64,000 nt of DNA from contig NZ_LGDV01000200.1 of the NCBI RefSeq assembly GCF_001280015.1, positions 1 through 64,000 on the forward strand. Reading direction: 5' to 3'. Every line of letters starts with the position of its first letter. Position 1 is the stretch's first letter. The notes beneath the pieces are model-generated. The model worked only from the letters and a program-made list of their open reading frames with translations. It was not told the DNA's origin and ran no database searches. The stretch comes from Streptomyces sp. MMG1121 (GTDB taxonomy: Bacteria; Actinomycetota; Actinomycetes; Streptomycetales; Streptomycetaceae). Positions 28,428 through 36,953 of the stretch are shown here, one piece after another. A program made the position numbers and the translations under genes.

Positions 28428-28541
28428 GGCTGCCCGCCGTCCTGGCCGGCCGCACCGTTCCCCGCGCCCCTCGAGGGACGCTGCACGTACCCTGTATCAG
28501 CATTCACTCCCAGTTTTTGTGCAGGAAGGCATACGTCGGTC

Positions 28542-29192
28542 ATGGCTCAGCAGGACACCGATCAGCAGCACGCGGGCGTGCTCCCCGTCGACGGTGAGGG
28601 GTACGTCGTCGACACGGAGGACTGCGAGGAGCGCGAGAAGGCCTGGCGTGAGCGCGGCGCCTCGCAGCCGATCACGGTCGTCGGCAACCCGGTGCTGCAC
28701 CGGGAGTGCGAGGACGTCACCGAGTTCGGCGAGGAGCTGCGGCAGCTGGCCGCCGACATGTTCGCCAGCCAGCGCACCGCCGAGGGCGTGGGCCTGGCCG
28801 CCAACCAGATCGGTGTCGACCTGAAGGTCTTCGTCTACGACTGCCAGGACGACGAGGGCACCCGGCACGTCGGTGTGGTGTGCAACCCGCGGCTGGTCGA
28901 TCTGCCGGCCGAACGGCGCCTGCTGGACGACAGCAACGAGGGCTGCCTGTCCGTGCCAGGGGCATATGCCGAGCTCGCGCGTCCCGACTATGCCGAGGTG
29001 ACCGGCCAGGACGAGCGGGGCAACGCGATCAAGGTCCGCGGCACCGGCTACTTCGCACGCTGTTTGCAGCACGAGACCGACCACCTGTACGGCCGCCTCT
29101 ACATCGACCGTCTGTCGAAGCGGGACCGCAAGGACGCGCTGCGGCAGATGGCCGAGAACGAGCCACGCTACCCGGTGGTCGCCAACGACTAG
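28542..29192 (+). CDS. def: Peptide deformylase
   Basis: The 216-residue metalloenzyme removes formyl from nascent N-terminal Met. All three motifs are present: [10 protein letters not shown] (about 85-94), EGCLSVPG (about 134-141) and QHETDHLYG (about 175-183), giving Cys and two His metal ligands. An acidic 45-residue N-terminal extension precedes the core, typical of the longer actinobacterial PDF. AGGAAGG lies upstream of ATG 28542. A strong terminator follows. Confidence 0.95.
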   Translation: MAQQDTDQQHAGVLPVDGEGYVVDTEDCEEREKAWRERGASQPITVVGNPVLHRECEDVTEFGEELRQLAADMFASQRTAEGVGLAANQIGVDLKVFVYDCQDDEGTRHVGVVCNPRLVDLPAERRLLDDSNEGCLSVPGAYAELARPDYAEVTGQDERGNAIKVRGTGYFARCLQHETDHLYGRLYIDRLSKRDRKDALRQMAENEPRYPVVAND

Positions 29193-29209
29193 CCACCGCA
29201 GGGCCGTCG

Positions 29210-29245
29210 GGGCGCCCGACCGGGATTACTCCCGGTCGGGCGCCC
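29210..29245 (+). terminator. Terminator after def
   Basis: A 16-bp perfect stem (GGGCGCCCGACCGGGA with its complement), a 4-nt loop and a following TTCGT. Confidence 0.88.
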
Positions 29246-29483
29246 TTCGTATGACCTCGCTCGCTTGTCCGCTCGTCGTACAACCGATCCCTTCCGGTCC
29301 GCTAGTGATCCTTAATCAGTCACTCGAGGGGGGATTCTCGGCACCTTGGGGTAGTGAGTGGAGCAAATCCGTTCCCATGGCGGTCAGTTGTGGTGCTGAA
29401 TGGGAAGTGCGGGGACGCACAACGGCGCACGCCCGGCACAACAGGAGGGGTGTGCGCTCCTGGCGGCTGAGAGGGGTTTGTTC

Positions 29484-30569
29484 GTGCAAGCTTTCCCACA
29501 CAGCACCACAGCGACGCCTACGGCGGTCGTAGTACCACCCTCGTTGGCACTCCCGGTGATCGAATCCGCCTTTCCCCGGCAACTGCATCCGTATTGGCCC
29601 CGGCTCCAGGAGAAGACACGGCTCTGGCTGCTGAAAAGGCAGCTCATGCCGGCGGGCAAGGTGCAGGAATATGCCGATGGACTGTGCTACACCGACCTGA
29701 TGGCGGGCTTCTACGTCAACGCCCCTGACGAGGTCCTGCAAGCGATCGCCGACTACAGTGCGTGGTTCTTCATCTGGGACGACCGCCACGACCGTGACAT
29801 CGTGCACGGCCGGGCGGGCGACTGGCGGCGGCTGAGGAACCGCCTGCACACCGCCCTCGATGCGCCCAGGCACCATCTGCACCACCCGGACCCGCTGGTC
29901 GCGGGGTTCGCGGACAGCGTGCTGCGGCTGTACGGCTTCCTGTCGCACACCTGGAACCAGCGCTTCGCCCGGCACTTCCACGCGGTGATCGAGGCCTACG
30001 ACCGCGAATTCCGCAACCGCACCGAGGGATACATACCCGACGTCGAGGAATACCTCGATCTGCGTCGGCACACCTTCGCCCACTGGATATGGACGGACCT
30101 GCTCGAACCCAGCGCGGGTTGCGAACTCCCGGACAGGGTACGGAAATACCCGGCCTATCGTCGGGCCGCACTGCTCTGCCAGGAATTCGCCGCCTGGTAC
30201 AACGACCTGTGCTCGCTGCCAAAGGAAATCGCGGGCGACGAGGTCCACAATCTCGGAATCAGTCTCATCACCCATGAGGGACTGACTCTCGAAGAAGCCG
30301 TGGACGAGGTCAGGCGGCGCGTCGAAGAATGCATCCTGGAATTTCTCGACGCCGAGCAGGAAGCGCTTCTGTTCGCCGAAGCAATCGACGACGGAAGCGT
30401 CCGCGGAAAAGAACTGAGCACTGCGGTGCGGGCCAGTGTCTGCAATATGCGGAACTGGTTCAGCTCCGTCTACTGGTTCCACCACGAGTCCGGCCGGTAC
30501 ATGGTCGACAGCTGGGACGACCGGTCCACGCCCCCGTACGTCACGAACGAAGCGGCAGGTGAGAAATGA
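29484..30569 (+). CDS. eizS: Epi-isozizaene synthase (sesquiterpene cyclase)
   Basis: The 361-residue class I terpene cyclase converts farnesyl diphosphate to (+)-epi-isozizaene, precursor of the antibiotic albaflavenone. The Asp-rich motif is WDDRHDRD (D99, D100, D103) and the NSE triad is NDLCSLPKE (about 240-248). Remembered similarity to the S. coelicolor enzyme is very high along the whole length and numbering coincides. GTG 29484 follows GAGAGGGG at 6-7 nt. It overlaps the P450 gene by ATGA. Base composition around 30160-30450 is slightly less GC-rich than its neighbours. Confidence 0.93.
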   Translation: MQAFPHSTTATPTAVVVPPSLALPVIESAFPRQLHPYWPRLQEKTRLWLLKRQLMPAGKVQEYADGLCYTDLMAGFYVNAPDEVLQAIADYSAWFFIWDDRHDRDIVHGRAGDWRRLRNRLHTALDAPRHHLHHPDPLVAGFADSVLRLYGFLSHTWNQRFARHFHAVIEAYDREFRNRTEGYIPDVEEYLDLRRHTFAHWIWTDLLEPSAGCELPDRVRKYPAYRRAALLCQEFAAWYNDLCSLPKEIAGDEVHNLGISLITHEGLTLEEAVDEVRRRVEECILEFLDAEQEALLFAEAIDDGSVRGKELSTAVRASVCNMRNWFSSVYWFHHESGRYMVDSWDDRSTPPYVTNEAAGEK

Positions 30570-31927
30570 CCGTCGAGTCTGTGAAGCCCGTGACCTCCGA
30601 AACGATCGAACCGCCCCTGGCCGGCGGCGCGGTGCCGGGTCTCGGACACGGCCTGAAACTGGTCCGCGACCCGCTCGCCTTCATGGCCCGGCTGCGCGAC
30701 CACGGCGACGTCGTACGCCTCAAGCTCGGCCCCAAGACGGTGTACGCCGTCACCACGCCCGCCCTCACCGGCGCCCTCGCTCTCAGCCCCGACTTCAAGA
30801 TCGACGGCCCGCTGTGGGAGTCCCTCGAAGGGCTGCTCGGCAAGGAAGGTGTGGCTACCGCCAACGGCCCCCGGCACCGGCGCCAGCGGCGCACCATCCA
30901 GCCCGCGTTCCGGCTGGACGCCATCCCGGACTACGGGCCGATCATGGAGGAGGAGGCGCATGCGCTGACCGAGCGCTGGCGGCCCGGCGAGACCGTCGAG
31001 TGCACCTCGGAGTCCTTCCGGGTGGCCGTCCGCATCGCCGCCCGCTGCCTGCTGCGCGGCGAGTACATGGACGAGCGCGCCGAGCGGCTCAGCGTCGACC
31101 TCGCCACCGTCTTCCGGGGCATGTACCGCAGGATGGTCGTCCCGCTCGGACCGCTGTACCGGCTGCCGTTTCCGGCCAACCGCGAATTCAACCGGGCCTT
31201 GGCCGATTTGCATCTCCTCGTCGACGAGATCGTCGCCGAGCGCAGGGCATCTGGTCAAAGGCCGGACGATTTGCTGACGGCATTGCTGGAAGCGAAGGGC
31301 GACAATGGCGACCCCATCGGGGAACAGGAGATCCACGACCAGGTCGTCGCGATACTCACCCCGGGCAGCGAAACAGTGGCCTCCACGATCATGTGGCTGC
31401 TCCAAGTCCTGGCGGAACACCCGGAACACGCCGAGAAGGTACGGACCGAGGTCGAATCCGTGACCGGCGGCCGACCGGTCGGATTCGAGCACGTTCGCAC
31501 ACTCACGCACACCAACAATGTCGTCGTCGAGGCCATGCGGCTCAGGCCGGCCGTATGGATATTGACGCGGCGGGCGGTGACCGATACCTCGCTGGGCGGC
31601 TATCGCATTCCGGCCGGGGCGGACATCGTCTACAGCCCGTACGCGATCCAGCGCGACGCCCGCTCCTACGACCACCACCTCGACTTCGACCCCGACCGGT
31701 GGCTGCCGGAGCGGGCCAAGGAGGTACCGAAGCACGCCATGAGCCCGTTCAGCACGGGCAACCGCAAGTGCCCGAGCGATCACTTCTCCATGGCCCAGCT
31801 GACCCTGATCACGGCGGCGATATCGGCGAAGTACCGCTTCGAGCAGGTCGCGCGGTCGAACGACACCACCCGTGTGGGCATCACCCTGCGCCCGCACGAC
31901 CTGCTGCTGCGGCCCGTGGAATGGTGA
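30566..31927 (+). CDS. cyp170A1: Cytochrome P450 CYP170A-type (albaflavenone synthase)
   Basis: The 453-residue P450 shows the ExxR motif ([10 protein letters not shown], near 320) and the haem-Cys loop [14 protein letters not shown] (near 395-408; the usual GxRxCxG Gly is replaced by Ser-Asp, as in CYP170A1). The I-helix segment is [13 protein letters not shown]. It oxidises epi-isozizaene in two steps to albaflavenone. [14 protein letters not shown] segment near residue 233 resembles the second, moonlighting terpene-synthase motif described for CYP170A1. It is translationally coupled to eizS. Confidence 0.92.
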   Translation: MTVESVKPVTSETIEPPLAGGAVPGLGHGLKLVRDPLAFMARLRDHGDVVRLKLGPKTVYAVTTPALTGALALSPDFKIDGPLWESLEGLLGKEGVATANGPRHRRQRRTIQPAFRLDAIPDYGPIMEEEAHALTERWRPGETVECTSESFRVAVRIAARCLLRGEYMDERAERLSVDLATVFRGMYRRMVVPLGPLYRLPFPANREFNRALADLHLLVDEIVAERRASGQRPDDLLTALLEAKGDNGDPIGEQEIHDQVVAILTPGSETVASTIMWLLQVLAEHPEHAEKVRTEVESVTGGRPVGFEHVRTLTHTNNVVVEAMRLRPAVWILTRRAVTDTSLGGYRIPAGADIVYSPYAIQRDARSYDHHLDFDPDRWLPERAKEVPKHAMSPFSTGNRKCPSDHFSMAQLTLITAAISAKYRFEQVARSNDTTRVGITLRPHDLLLRPVEW

Positions 31928-31954
31928 GGCGCACCCCCTGATACCGGCGTGCGC

Positions 31955-32917
31955 TCACGCGGCGTGGGGGCCGCGGAACGTGCGCCGGTAGGCGTTCGGC
32001 GTCGTGCCGAGTGCCCGGACGAACTGATGCCGCATGGCGGCCGCCGTTCCGAACCCGGTGCGCCAGGCGATCGTGTCCACGGTCTCGTCGGTGCCCTCCA
32101 GCAACTCCTGTGCGCGCAGCACCCGTTGGCGCAGGATCCAGCGGTAGGGAGTGGTGCCGGTCTCCTGCTGGAAGCGACGGGCGAAGGTGCGCGGTGACAT
32201 GTGCGCGCGGGCGGCGAGCTGCTCGACGGTCACCTCCTCGCCGAGGTGCTCCTCCATCCACACCAGCACCTCGCCGACGGTGTCGCACGAACCCTTCGGC
32301 AGTGGCCGCTCGATGTACTGCGCCTGCCCGCCGTCCCGGTGCGGCGGTACGACCATCCGCCGGGCGATCTTGTTGGCGACCTCGGGTCCCTGTTCCTTGC
32401 GCACGATGTGCAGACAGGCGTCGATCCCGGCGGCGGTGCCGGCGGAGGTGATCACGGGATCCTCGTCGACGTACAGCACATCCGGCTCGACGGCGATCCG
32501 TGGATAGCGCCGGGCGAGCTGTTCGGCGTGGTGCCAGTGCACCGCGCACCGCCGGTCCTCCAGCAGCCCGGCGGCGGCCAGTACGAACACCCCGGAGCAG
32601 ACGCTCAGCACCCGCGCACCCCGCCCGACGGCCCGCCGCAGGGCGTCCAGCAGCTGTGGCGGATACTCCCGCACGGCATAGGTCTCCCCGGCCGGCACGG
32701 CGATCAGATCGGCTTCCTCCAGCCGCTCCAGACCGTACGGCGTGGACACGGTGAACCCGCAGTGCGTGCGCAGGTCCGGTCCCTCGGCCGAGACTACGGC
32801 GAAGTCGTAGACGGGCAGTCCCTCGTCGCTGCGGTCGATGCCGAACACCTCGCACACGACACCCAGCTCGAAGGGATGCACCCCGTCCAGCAGCACGGCG
32901 GCGACGTTCTTGAGCAT
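31955..32917 (-). CDS. nrdS: GlxA-type AraC regulator NrdS
   Basis: The 320-residue protein has an N-terminal DJ-1/PfpI-like domain (about 5-180; nucleophile-elbow segment SVCSGVFVLAAAG) and a C-terminal double helix-turn-helix of AraC type (about 215-315; HMSPRTFARRFQQETG and IAWRTGFGTAAAMRHQF). Its place downstream of nrdAB on the same strand matches the third gene of the Streptomyces nrdABS operon, where a role in ribonucleotide reduction is not defined. The 248-bp gap to nrdB contains a small opposite-strand gene. A CACACT box 6 nt before the ATG hints at an additional own promoter. Confidence 0.78.
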   Translation of the reverse strand: MLKNVAAVLLDGVHPFELGVVCEVFGIDRSDEGLPVYDFAVVSAEGPDLRTHCGFTVSTPYGLERLEEADLIAVPAGETYAVREYPPQLLDALRRAVGRGARVLSVCSGVFVLAAAGLLEDRRCAVHWHHAEQLARRYPRIAVEPDVLYVDEDPVITSAGTAAGIDACLHIVRKEQGPEVANKIARRMVVPPHRDGGQAQYIERPLPKGSCDTVGEVLVWMEEHLGEEVTVEQLAARAHMSPRTFARRFQQETGTTPYRWILRQRVLRAQELLEGTDETVDTIAWRTGFGTAAAMRHQFVRALGTTPNAYRRTFRGPHAA

Positions 32918-33010
32918 GCTGCCAGTGTGCCGCGTCGGTGGCAGTAATTCGAGGGCCTACGGCAGTCCTGCCACTGCCGGTCAGGAGCATCCGGCACGAC
33001 AGTGGTGTCC

Positions 33011-33253
33011 ATGACCGGAAACCAGATACAAGGCCTGATCGGAATGCTCGCCACCCTCGGGATCCTGCTCCTCCTGGTCCTCCCCTCCGCGATCGGCGCC
33101 GTGCGCGAACGGCGCATCGACCGACAGCTCAGAAAGGCCCAGGAGGGCCGTGCGGAGAAGGAGGCTCAGAAGTCCTCGTCCAGGTCGACGGTGCCCTCCA
33201 CCGCGACCTGGTACGCCGACGGGCGGCGCTCGAAGAAGTTCGTCAGCTCCTGA
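33011..33253 (+). CDS. Small membrane protein overlapping nrdB 3' end
   Basis: This 80-residue frame has a clear N-terminal membrane segment (residues 7-32; GLIGMLATLGILLLLVLPS), a basic stretch (RERRIDRQLRKAQEGRAEK) and a tail antisense to the last 88 nt of nrdB. The first 52 codons have normal codon bias, which supports a real gene; the Shine-Dalgarno is weak. It is divergent from nrdS (94-bp spacer) and converges with nrdB. Function is unknown. Confidence 0.5.
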   Translation: MTGNQIQGLIGMLATLGILLLLVLPSAIGAVRERRIDRQLRKAQEGRAEKEAQKSSSRSTVPSTATWYADGRRSKKFVSS

Positions 33254-34179
33254 ACACCCTGGAGCTCCATGAAGGAGAAGGGGTTCTCCGAGCCGTACAC
33301 GGGCGCGAAGCCGAGGCGCGTCAGGCGCTGGTCGGCGACGCACTCCAGGTACTGGCGCATCGACTCGGTGTTCATGCCCGGCAGACCGTCGCCGCACAGG
33401 TCCCGCCCGAACTGGAGCTCCGCCTCGACGGCTTCCCGCATCATGTCCGTGACCTGCTGCTGGAGCTGGTCGTCGAAGAGCTCCGGCTCCTCCTTGCGGA
33501 CCGTGTCGACGACGTCGAACGCGAAGCTCATGTGCATGGTCTCGTCGCGGAACACCCAGTTGGTGCCCGTGGCGAGGCCGTGCAGCAGACCCCGGCTGCG
33601 GAACCAGTAGACGTACGCGAAGGCGCCGTAGAAGAACAGGCCCTCGATGCACGCGGCGAAGCAGATGAGGTTGAGCAGGAAGCGGCGGCGGTCCGCCTTG
33701 GACTCCAGGCGGTCCAGCTTCTCGACCTCGTTGATCCACTTGAAGCAGAACTCGGCCTTCTCGCGGATCGAGGGGATGTTCTCGACGGCCGCGAAGGCGG
33801 CGGCGCGGTCCTCCGGGTCGGGCAGGTAGGTGTCCAGCAGGGTCAGATAGAACTGGACGTGCACCGCCTCCTCGAAGAGCTGACGGCTCAGGTACAGCCG
33901 CGCCTCGGGGGAGTTGATGTGCTTGTACAGCGTCAGCACCAGGTTGTTCGCGACGATCGAGTCGCCCGTCGCGAAGAAGGCCACCAGACGGCCGATGAGG
34001 TGCTGCTCCTCCGGGGACAGCTTCGCGAGGTCGGCGACGTCCGAGTGGAGGTCGACCTCCTCCACGGTCCAGGTGTTCTTGATCGCGTCCCGGTAGCGCT
34101 CGTAGAAGTCCGGGTAGCGCATGGGACGGAGGGTCAGCTCGAAGCCCGGGTCGAGAAGGTTCGTGTGACGGGTGGACAT
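33166..34179 (-). CDS. nrdB: Class Ia ribonucleotide reductase small subunit
   Basis: The 337-residue ferritin-like R2 subunit houses the di-iron/tyrosyl radical cofactor. Iron ligands lie in the segments EEQHLIGR, EEAVHVQFY, EFCFKW and EGLFFYGAF and in MHMSFAFD-type helices. The ATG shares one base with the TAA of nrdA (TAATG), so translation is coupled. It is expressed from the same B12-riboswitch-controlled leader as nrdA. Confidence 0.95.
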   Translation of the reverse strand: MSTRHTNLLDPGFELTLRPMRYPDFYERYRDAIKNTWTVEEVDLHSDVADLAKLSPEEQHLIGRLVAFFATGDSIVANNLVLTLYKHINSPEARLYLSRQLFEEAVHVQFYLTLLDTYLPDPEDRAAAFAAVENIPSIREKAEFCFKWINEVEKLDRLESKADRRRFLLNLICFAACIEGLFFYGAFAYVYWFRSRGLLHGLATGTNWVFRDETMHMSFAFDVVDTVRKEEPELFDDQLQQQVTDMMREAVEAELQFGRDLCGDGLPGMNTESMRQYLECVADQRLTRLGFAPVYGSENPFSFMELQGVQELTNFFERRPSAYQVAVEGTVDLDEDF

Positions 34180-36542
34180 TACTGGCAGGCCTCGCAGGAC
34201 TCGGGGTTTTCCAGGGAGCAGGCGACGGCGTCGGGGTCGGCGGCCTGCTGGACGGGGATGGTGGGCTGCGCCTGCGCGGCACGGGCGATCCGGGTCGCCG
34301 GGCGGGAGCGCAGGTAGTACGTCGTCTTCAGGCCCGACTTCCAGGCGTACGCGTACATCGAGGAGAGCTTGCCGATCGTCGGCGTCTCCAGGAACAGGTT
34401 CAGGGACTGCGCCTGGTCCAGGAACGGGGTACGGGCCGCGGCCATGTCGATCAGTCCGCGCTGCGGGATCTCCCAGGCCGTGCGGTACAGCGCCCGCACC
34501 TCCTCGGGGATCCAGGCGAACTCCGCGACGGAGCCGTTGGACTCGCGCAGCGCCTCACGGGTGCGCGCGTCCCACACGCCCAGGTTCTTCAGGTCCTGCA
34601 CCAGGTAGGAGTTGACCTGGAGGAACTCGCCGGACAGCGTCTCGCGCTTGAACAGGTTCGACACCTGCGGCTCGATGCACTCGTACACGCCCGCGATGGA
34701 GGCGATGGTGGCCGTCGGGGCGATCGCGAGGAGCAGCGAGTTGCGCATGCCCGTTTCGGCGATACGCCGGCGCAGCGCCTCCCACCGCTCGGGCCAGGTC
34801 AGCTCGACGTCGTAGTGGTCGGGGTGCAGTACGCCCTGGGCCGTGCGGGTCTTCTCCCAGGCCGGCAGCGGGCCGCTGCGCTCGGCGAGGTCGGTCGAGG
34901 CCTCGTACGCGGCCAGCATGATCCGCTCGGCGATCCGGGTGGACAGCGCCTTCGCCTCGGCGGAGTCGAAGGGTAGGCGCAGCTTGAAGAAGACGTCCTG
35001 CAGACCCATCGCGCCGAGACCCACCGGACGCCACTTGGCGTTCGAACGGCCCGCCTGCTCGGTCGGATAGAAGTTGATGTCGACCACGCGGTCGAGGAAG
35101 GTGACGGCCGTGCGGACCGTCTCGTCCAGCCGCTCCCAGTCGATGTCCTGGGCCGCCGGGTCGACGAACGCGCCGAGGTTCACGGAGCCCAGGTTGCAGA
35201 CCGCCGTCTCGCCGTCGTCCGTGACCTCCAGGATCTCCGTGCAGAGGTTGGAGGAGTGCACGACGTGCCCCGGCAGGGCCGTCTGGTTGGCGGTGCGGTT
35301 GGCCGCGTCCTTGAAGGTCATCCAGCCGTTGCCGGTCTGCGCGAGGGTGCGCATCATACGGCCGTACAGCTCACGGGCCGGGATGGTCTTCTTCGCCAGA
35401 CCCGCCGCCTCGGCCTTGCGGTAGGCGGCGTCGAACTCCGCGCCCCACAGGTCCACCAGCTCGGGCACGTCCGCCGGGGAGAACAGCGACCACTGCCCGT
35501 CGGTGTTGACCCGGCGCATGAACTCGTCCGGGATCCAGTGCGCGAGGTTCAGGTTGTGCGTACGGCGGGCGTCCTCACCGGTGTTGTCCCGCAGCTCCAG
35601 GAACTCCTCGATGTCGGAGTGCCAGGTCTCCAGGTAGACCGCGGCCGCGCCCTTGCGCCGGCCGCCCTGGTTCACGGCGGCCACCGAGGCGTCCAGGGTC
35701 TTCAGGAACGGCACGATGCCGTTGGAGTGCCCGTTGGTGCCCCGGATCAGCGAGCCGCGCGAACGGATCCGGGAGTACGACAGACCGATGCCGCCGGCGT
35801 GTTTCGAGAGCCGGGCCACCTGGTGGTAGCGGTCGTAGATGGAGTCCAGCTCGTCCAGCGGGGAGTCGAGGAGGTAGCAGGACGACATCTGGGGGTGCCG
35901 CGTGCCGGAGTTGAAGAGCGTGGGGGAGGACGGGAGGTAGTCGAGGCGGCTCATGAGCCCGTAGAGCGCGGCGACTTCGTCCACCGAGCGGGTGGTGTCG
36001 TCCTCGGCGAGGCCGGCGGCGACCCGGAGCATGAAGTGCTGGGGGGTCTCGATGACCTTGCGGGTGATCGGGTGCCGCAGCAGGTAGCGGCTGTACAGGG
36101 TGCGCAGGCCGAAGTAGCCGAAGCGGTCGTCGGCCGCCGTGTCGACCATGGCGTCCAGACGGGTCGCGTGCAGACGCGCGAACTCCGCGGTGCGGTCCGC
36201 GATGAGGCCCTCGCGGTGGCCCACGGCCACGGACCCGGTGAAGGACGTCACGCCCTGCGAGGCGGCCTCCGCGCGGATGGAGAGGGTGAGCAGCCGGGCG
36301 GCCAGCCGCGAGTACGCGGGGTCCTCGGAGATGAGTCCGGCGGCGGCCTCGGTGGCCAGTTCGCGCAACTCCGCCTCGTCGGCCCGGGCGGACCGGCCGC
36401 GCAGCGCGGCGGCGGCGACCCGGCCGGGGTCGGCGTCGGGGAGGTCGGCGGTCAGCTCGGTCAGGGTCCGCAGCAACGCGGTACCGGGACCGTCGGTGTC
36501 CAGGCCGCTGGCTGAAACCGGATCTGCTGGCGCGATGGTCAC
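34179..36542 (-). CDS. nrdA: Class Ia ribonucleotide reductase large subunit
   Basis: The 787-residue R1 subunit reduces ribonucleoside diphosphates. Active-site cysteines are in MSSCYLLDSP, NLCTEILE (thiyl Cys flanked by Asn and Glu) and AVCNLGSVN; the radical-transfer Tyr pair is in KTTYYLRSR; the C-terminal redox pair is SCEACQ. The N-terminal about 95 residues are an ATP-cone-like helical extension. GTG 36542 follows GGGAGA at 5 nt. The long leader holds a cobalamin riboswitch, so this oxygen-dependent enzyme is repressed when B12, the cofactor of the alternative class II enzyme, is plentiful. Confidence 0.95.
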   Translation of the reverse strand: MTIAPADPVSASGLDTDGPGTALLRTLTELTADLPDADPGRVAAAALRGRSARADEAELRELATEAAAGLISEDPAYSRLAARLLTLSIRAEAASQGVTSFTGSVAVGHREGLIADRTAEFARLHATRLDAMVDTAADDRFGYFGLRTLYSRYLLRHPITRKVIETPQHFMLRVAAGLAEDDTTRSVDEVAALYGLMSRLDYLPSSPTLFNSGTRHPQMSSCYLLDSPLDELDSIYDRYHQVARLSKHAGGIGLSYSRIRSRGSLIRGTNGHSNGIVPFLKTLDASVAAVNQGGRRKGAAAVYLETWHSDIEEFLELRDNTGEDARRTHNLNLAHWIPDEFMRRVNTDGQWSLFSPADVPELVDLWGAEFDAAYRKAEAAGLAKKTIPARELYGRMMRTLAQTGNGWMTFKDAANRTANQTALPGHVVHSSNLCTEILEVTDDGETAVCNLGSVNLGAFVDPAAQDIDWERLDETVRTAVTFLDRVVDINFYPTEQAGRSNAKWRPVGLGAMGLQDVFFKLRLPFDSAEAKALSTRIAERIMLAAYEASTDLAERSGPLPAWEKTRTAQGVLHPDHYDVELTWPERWEALRRRIAETGMRNSLLLAIAPTATIASIAGVYECIEPQVSNLFKRETLSGEFLQVNSYLVQDLKNLGVWDARTREALRESNGSVAEFAWIPEEVRALYRTAWEIPQRGLIDMAAARTPFLDQAQSLNLFLETPTIGKLSSMYAYAWKSGLKTTYYLRSRPATRIARAAQAQPTIPVQQAADPDAVACSLENPESCEACQ

Positions 36543-36659
36543 GTGGGGCTCTCCCTCGCTCGGCACGGGGGCCTTGCGGAGGGCAGGGGGCAGCCACGAG
36601 CGCGCACGGCGTCGCGTCCACCAGCCCATTCCACGAGGCCCGGACGTCTGAAGGCACCC

Positions 36660-36790
36660 GGACCGGGACGGCCGGGCGCGCGCTGGCGGCAGGTCCTCGG
36701 ACTGACTCCTGTGCGCAGACACGCACAAGTACACCGTTGCGGGACAGTTCCGGATTCGCACCGGATTCCCCTGCGACGACAGCGAGGACG
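36660..36790 (-). ncRNA. Cobalamin (AdoCbl) riboswitch upstream of nrdA
   Basis: Read on the minus strand, the leader has the conserved GGGAATCCGGTGCGAATCC block (36768 to 36750 region), the CTGTCCCGCAACGGTG block and, further on, the B12 box AGTCCGAGGACCTGCC (about 36706 to 36691). Order and spacing match the cobalamin element; boundaries are approximate. It is about 120 nt upstream of the GTG. B12-dependent repression of nrdABS through such an element is established in S. coelicolor. Confidence 0.93.
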
Positions 36791-36792
36791 AG

Positions 36793-36838
36793 CATACATC
36801 TAGTGCCGGGCTGTCGTGGCACCCCCACATGTTGTGTC
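36793..36838 (-). promoter_or_regulatory. Tandem NrdR-box candidates
   Basis: ACATCTAGTG at 36796 and ACATGTTGTG at 36827 have the same core and are offset by exactly 31 nt (three helical turns), the spacing known for NrdR boxes. They lie just upstream of the riboswitch, where the nrd promoter is expected. Confidence 0.65.
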
Positions 36839-36894
36839 TGTTGTGTGTCGTGATGGCTTCAGAGCGTCAACTCGTGTATGACGGGGGACATACG

Positions 36895-36932
36895 AGCGGG
36901 CCGCCGGTGTTGCTCGATCCCGGCGGCCCGCT
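36895..36932 (-). terminator. Terminator of symporter operon
   Basis: A 13-bp GC stem (AGCGGGCCGCCGG with its complement) and 12-nt loop begin about 20 nt beyond the symporter stop. It also insulates the operon from the nrd promoter region. Confidence 0.75.
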
Positions 36933-36953
36933 GCGGGTGGTGCGAAGGGCGCT

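Larger units (their letters stand above)
36543..36953. other. Regulatory intergenic region between symporter operon and nrdA
   Basis: This 411-bp gene-free stretch holds, from left to right, the nrdA leader, the cobalamin riboswitch, the paired NrdR-box candidates, the putative nrd promoter and the terminator of the symporter operon. No coding sequence is supported. Confidence 0.8.
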
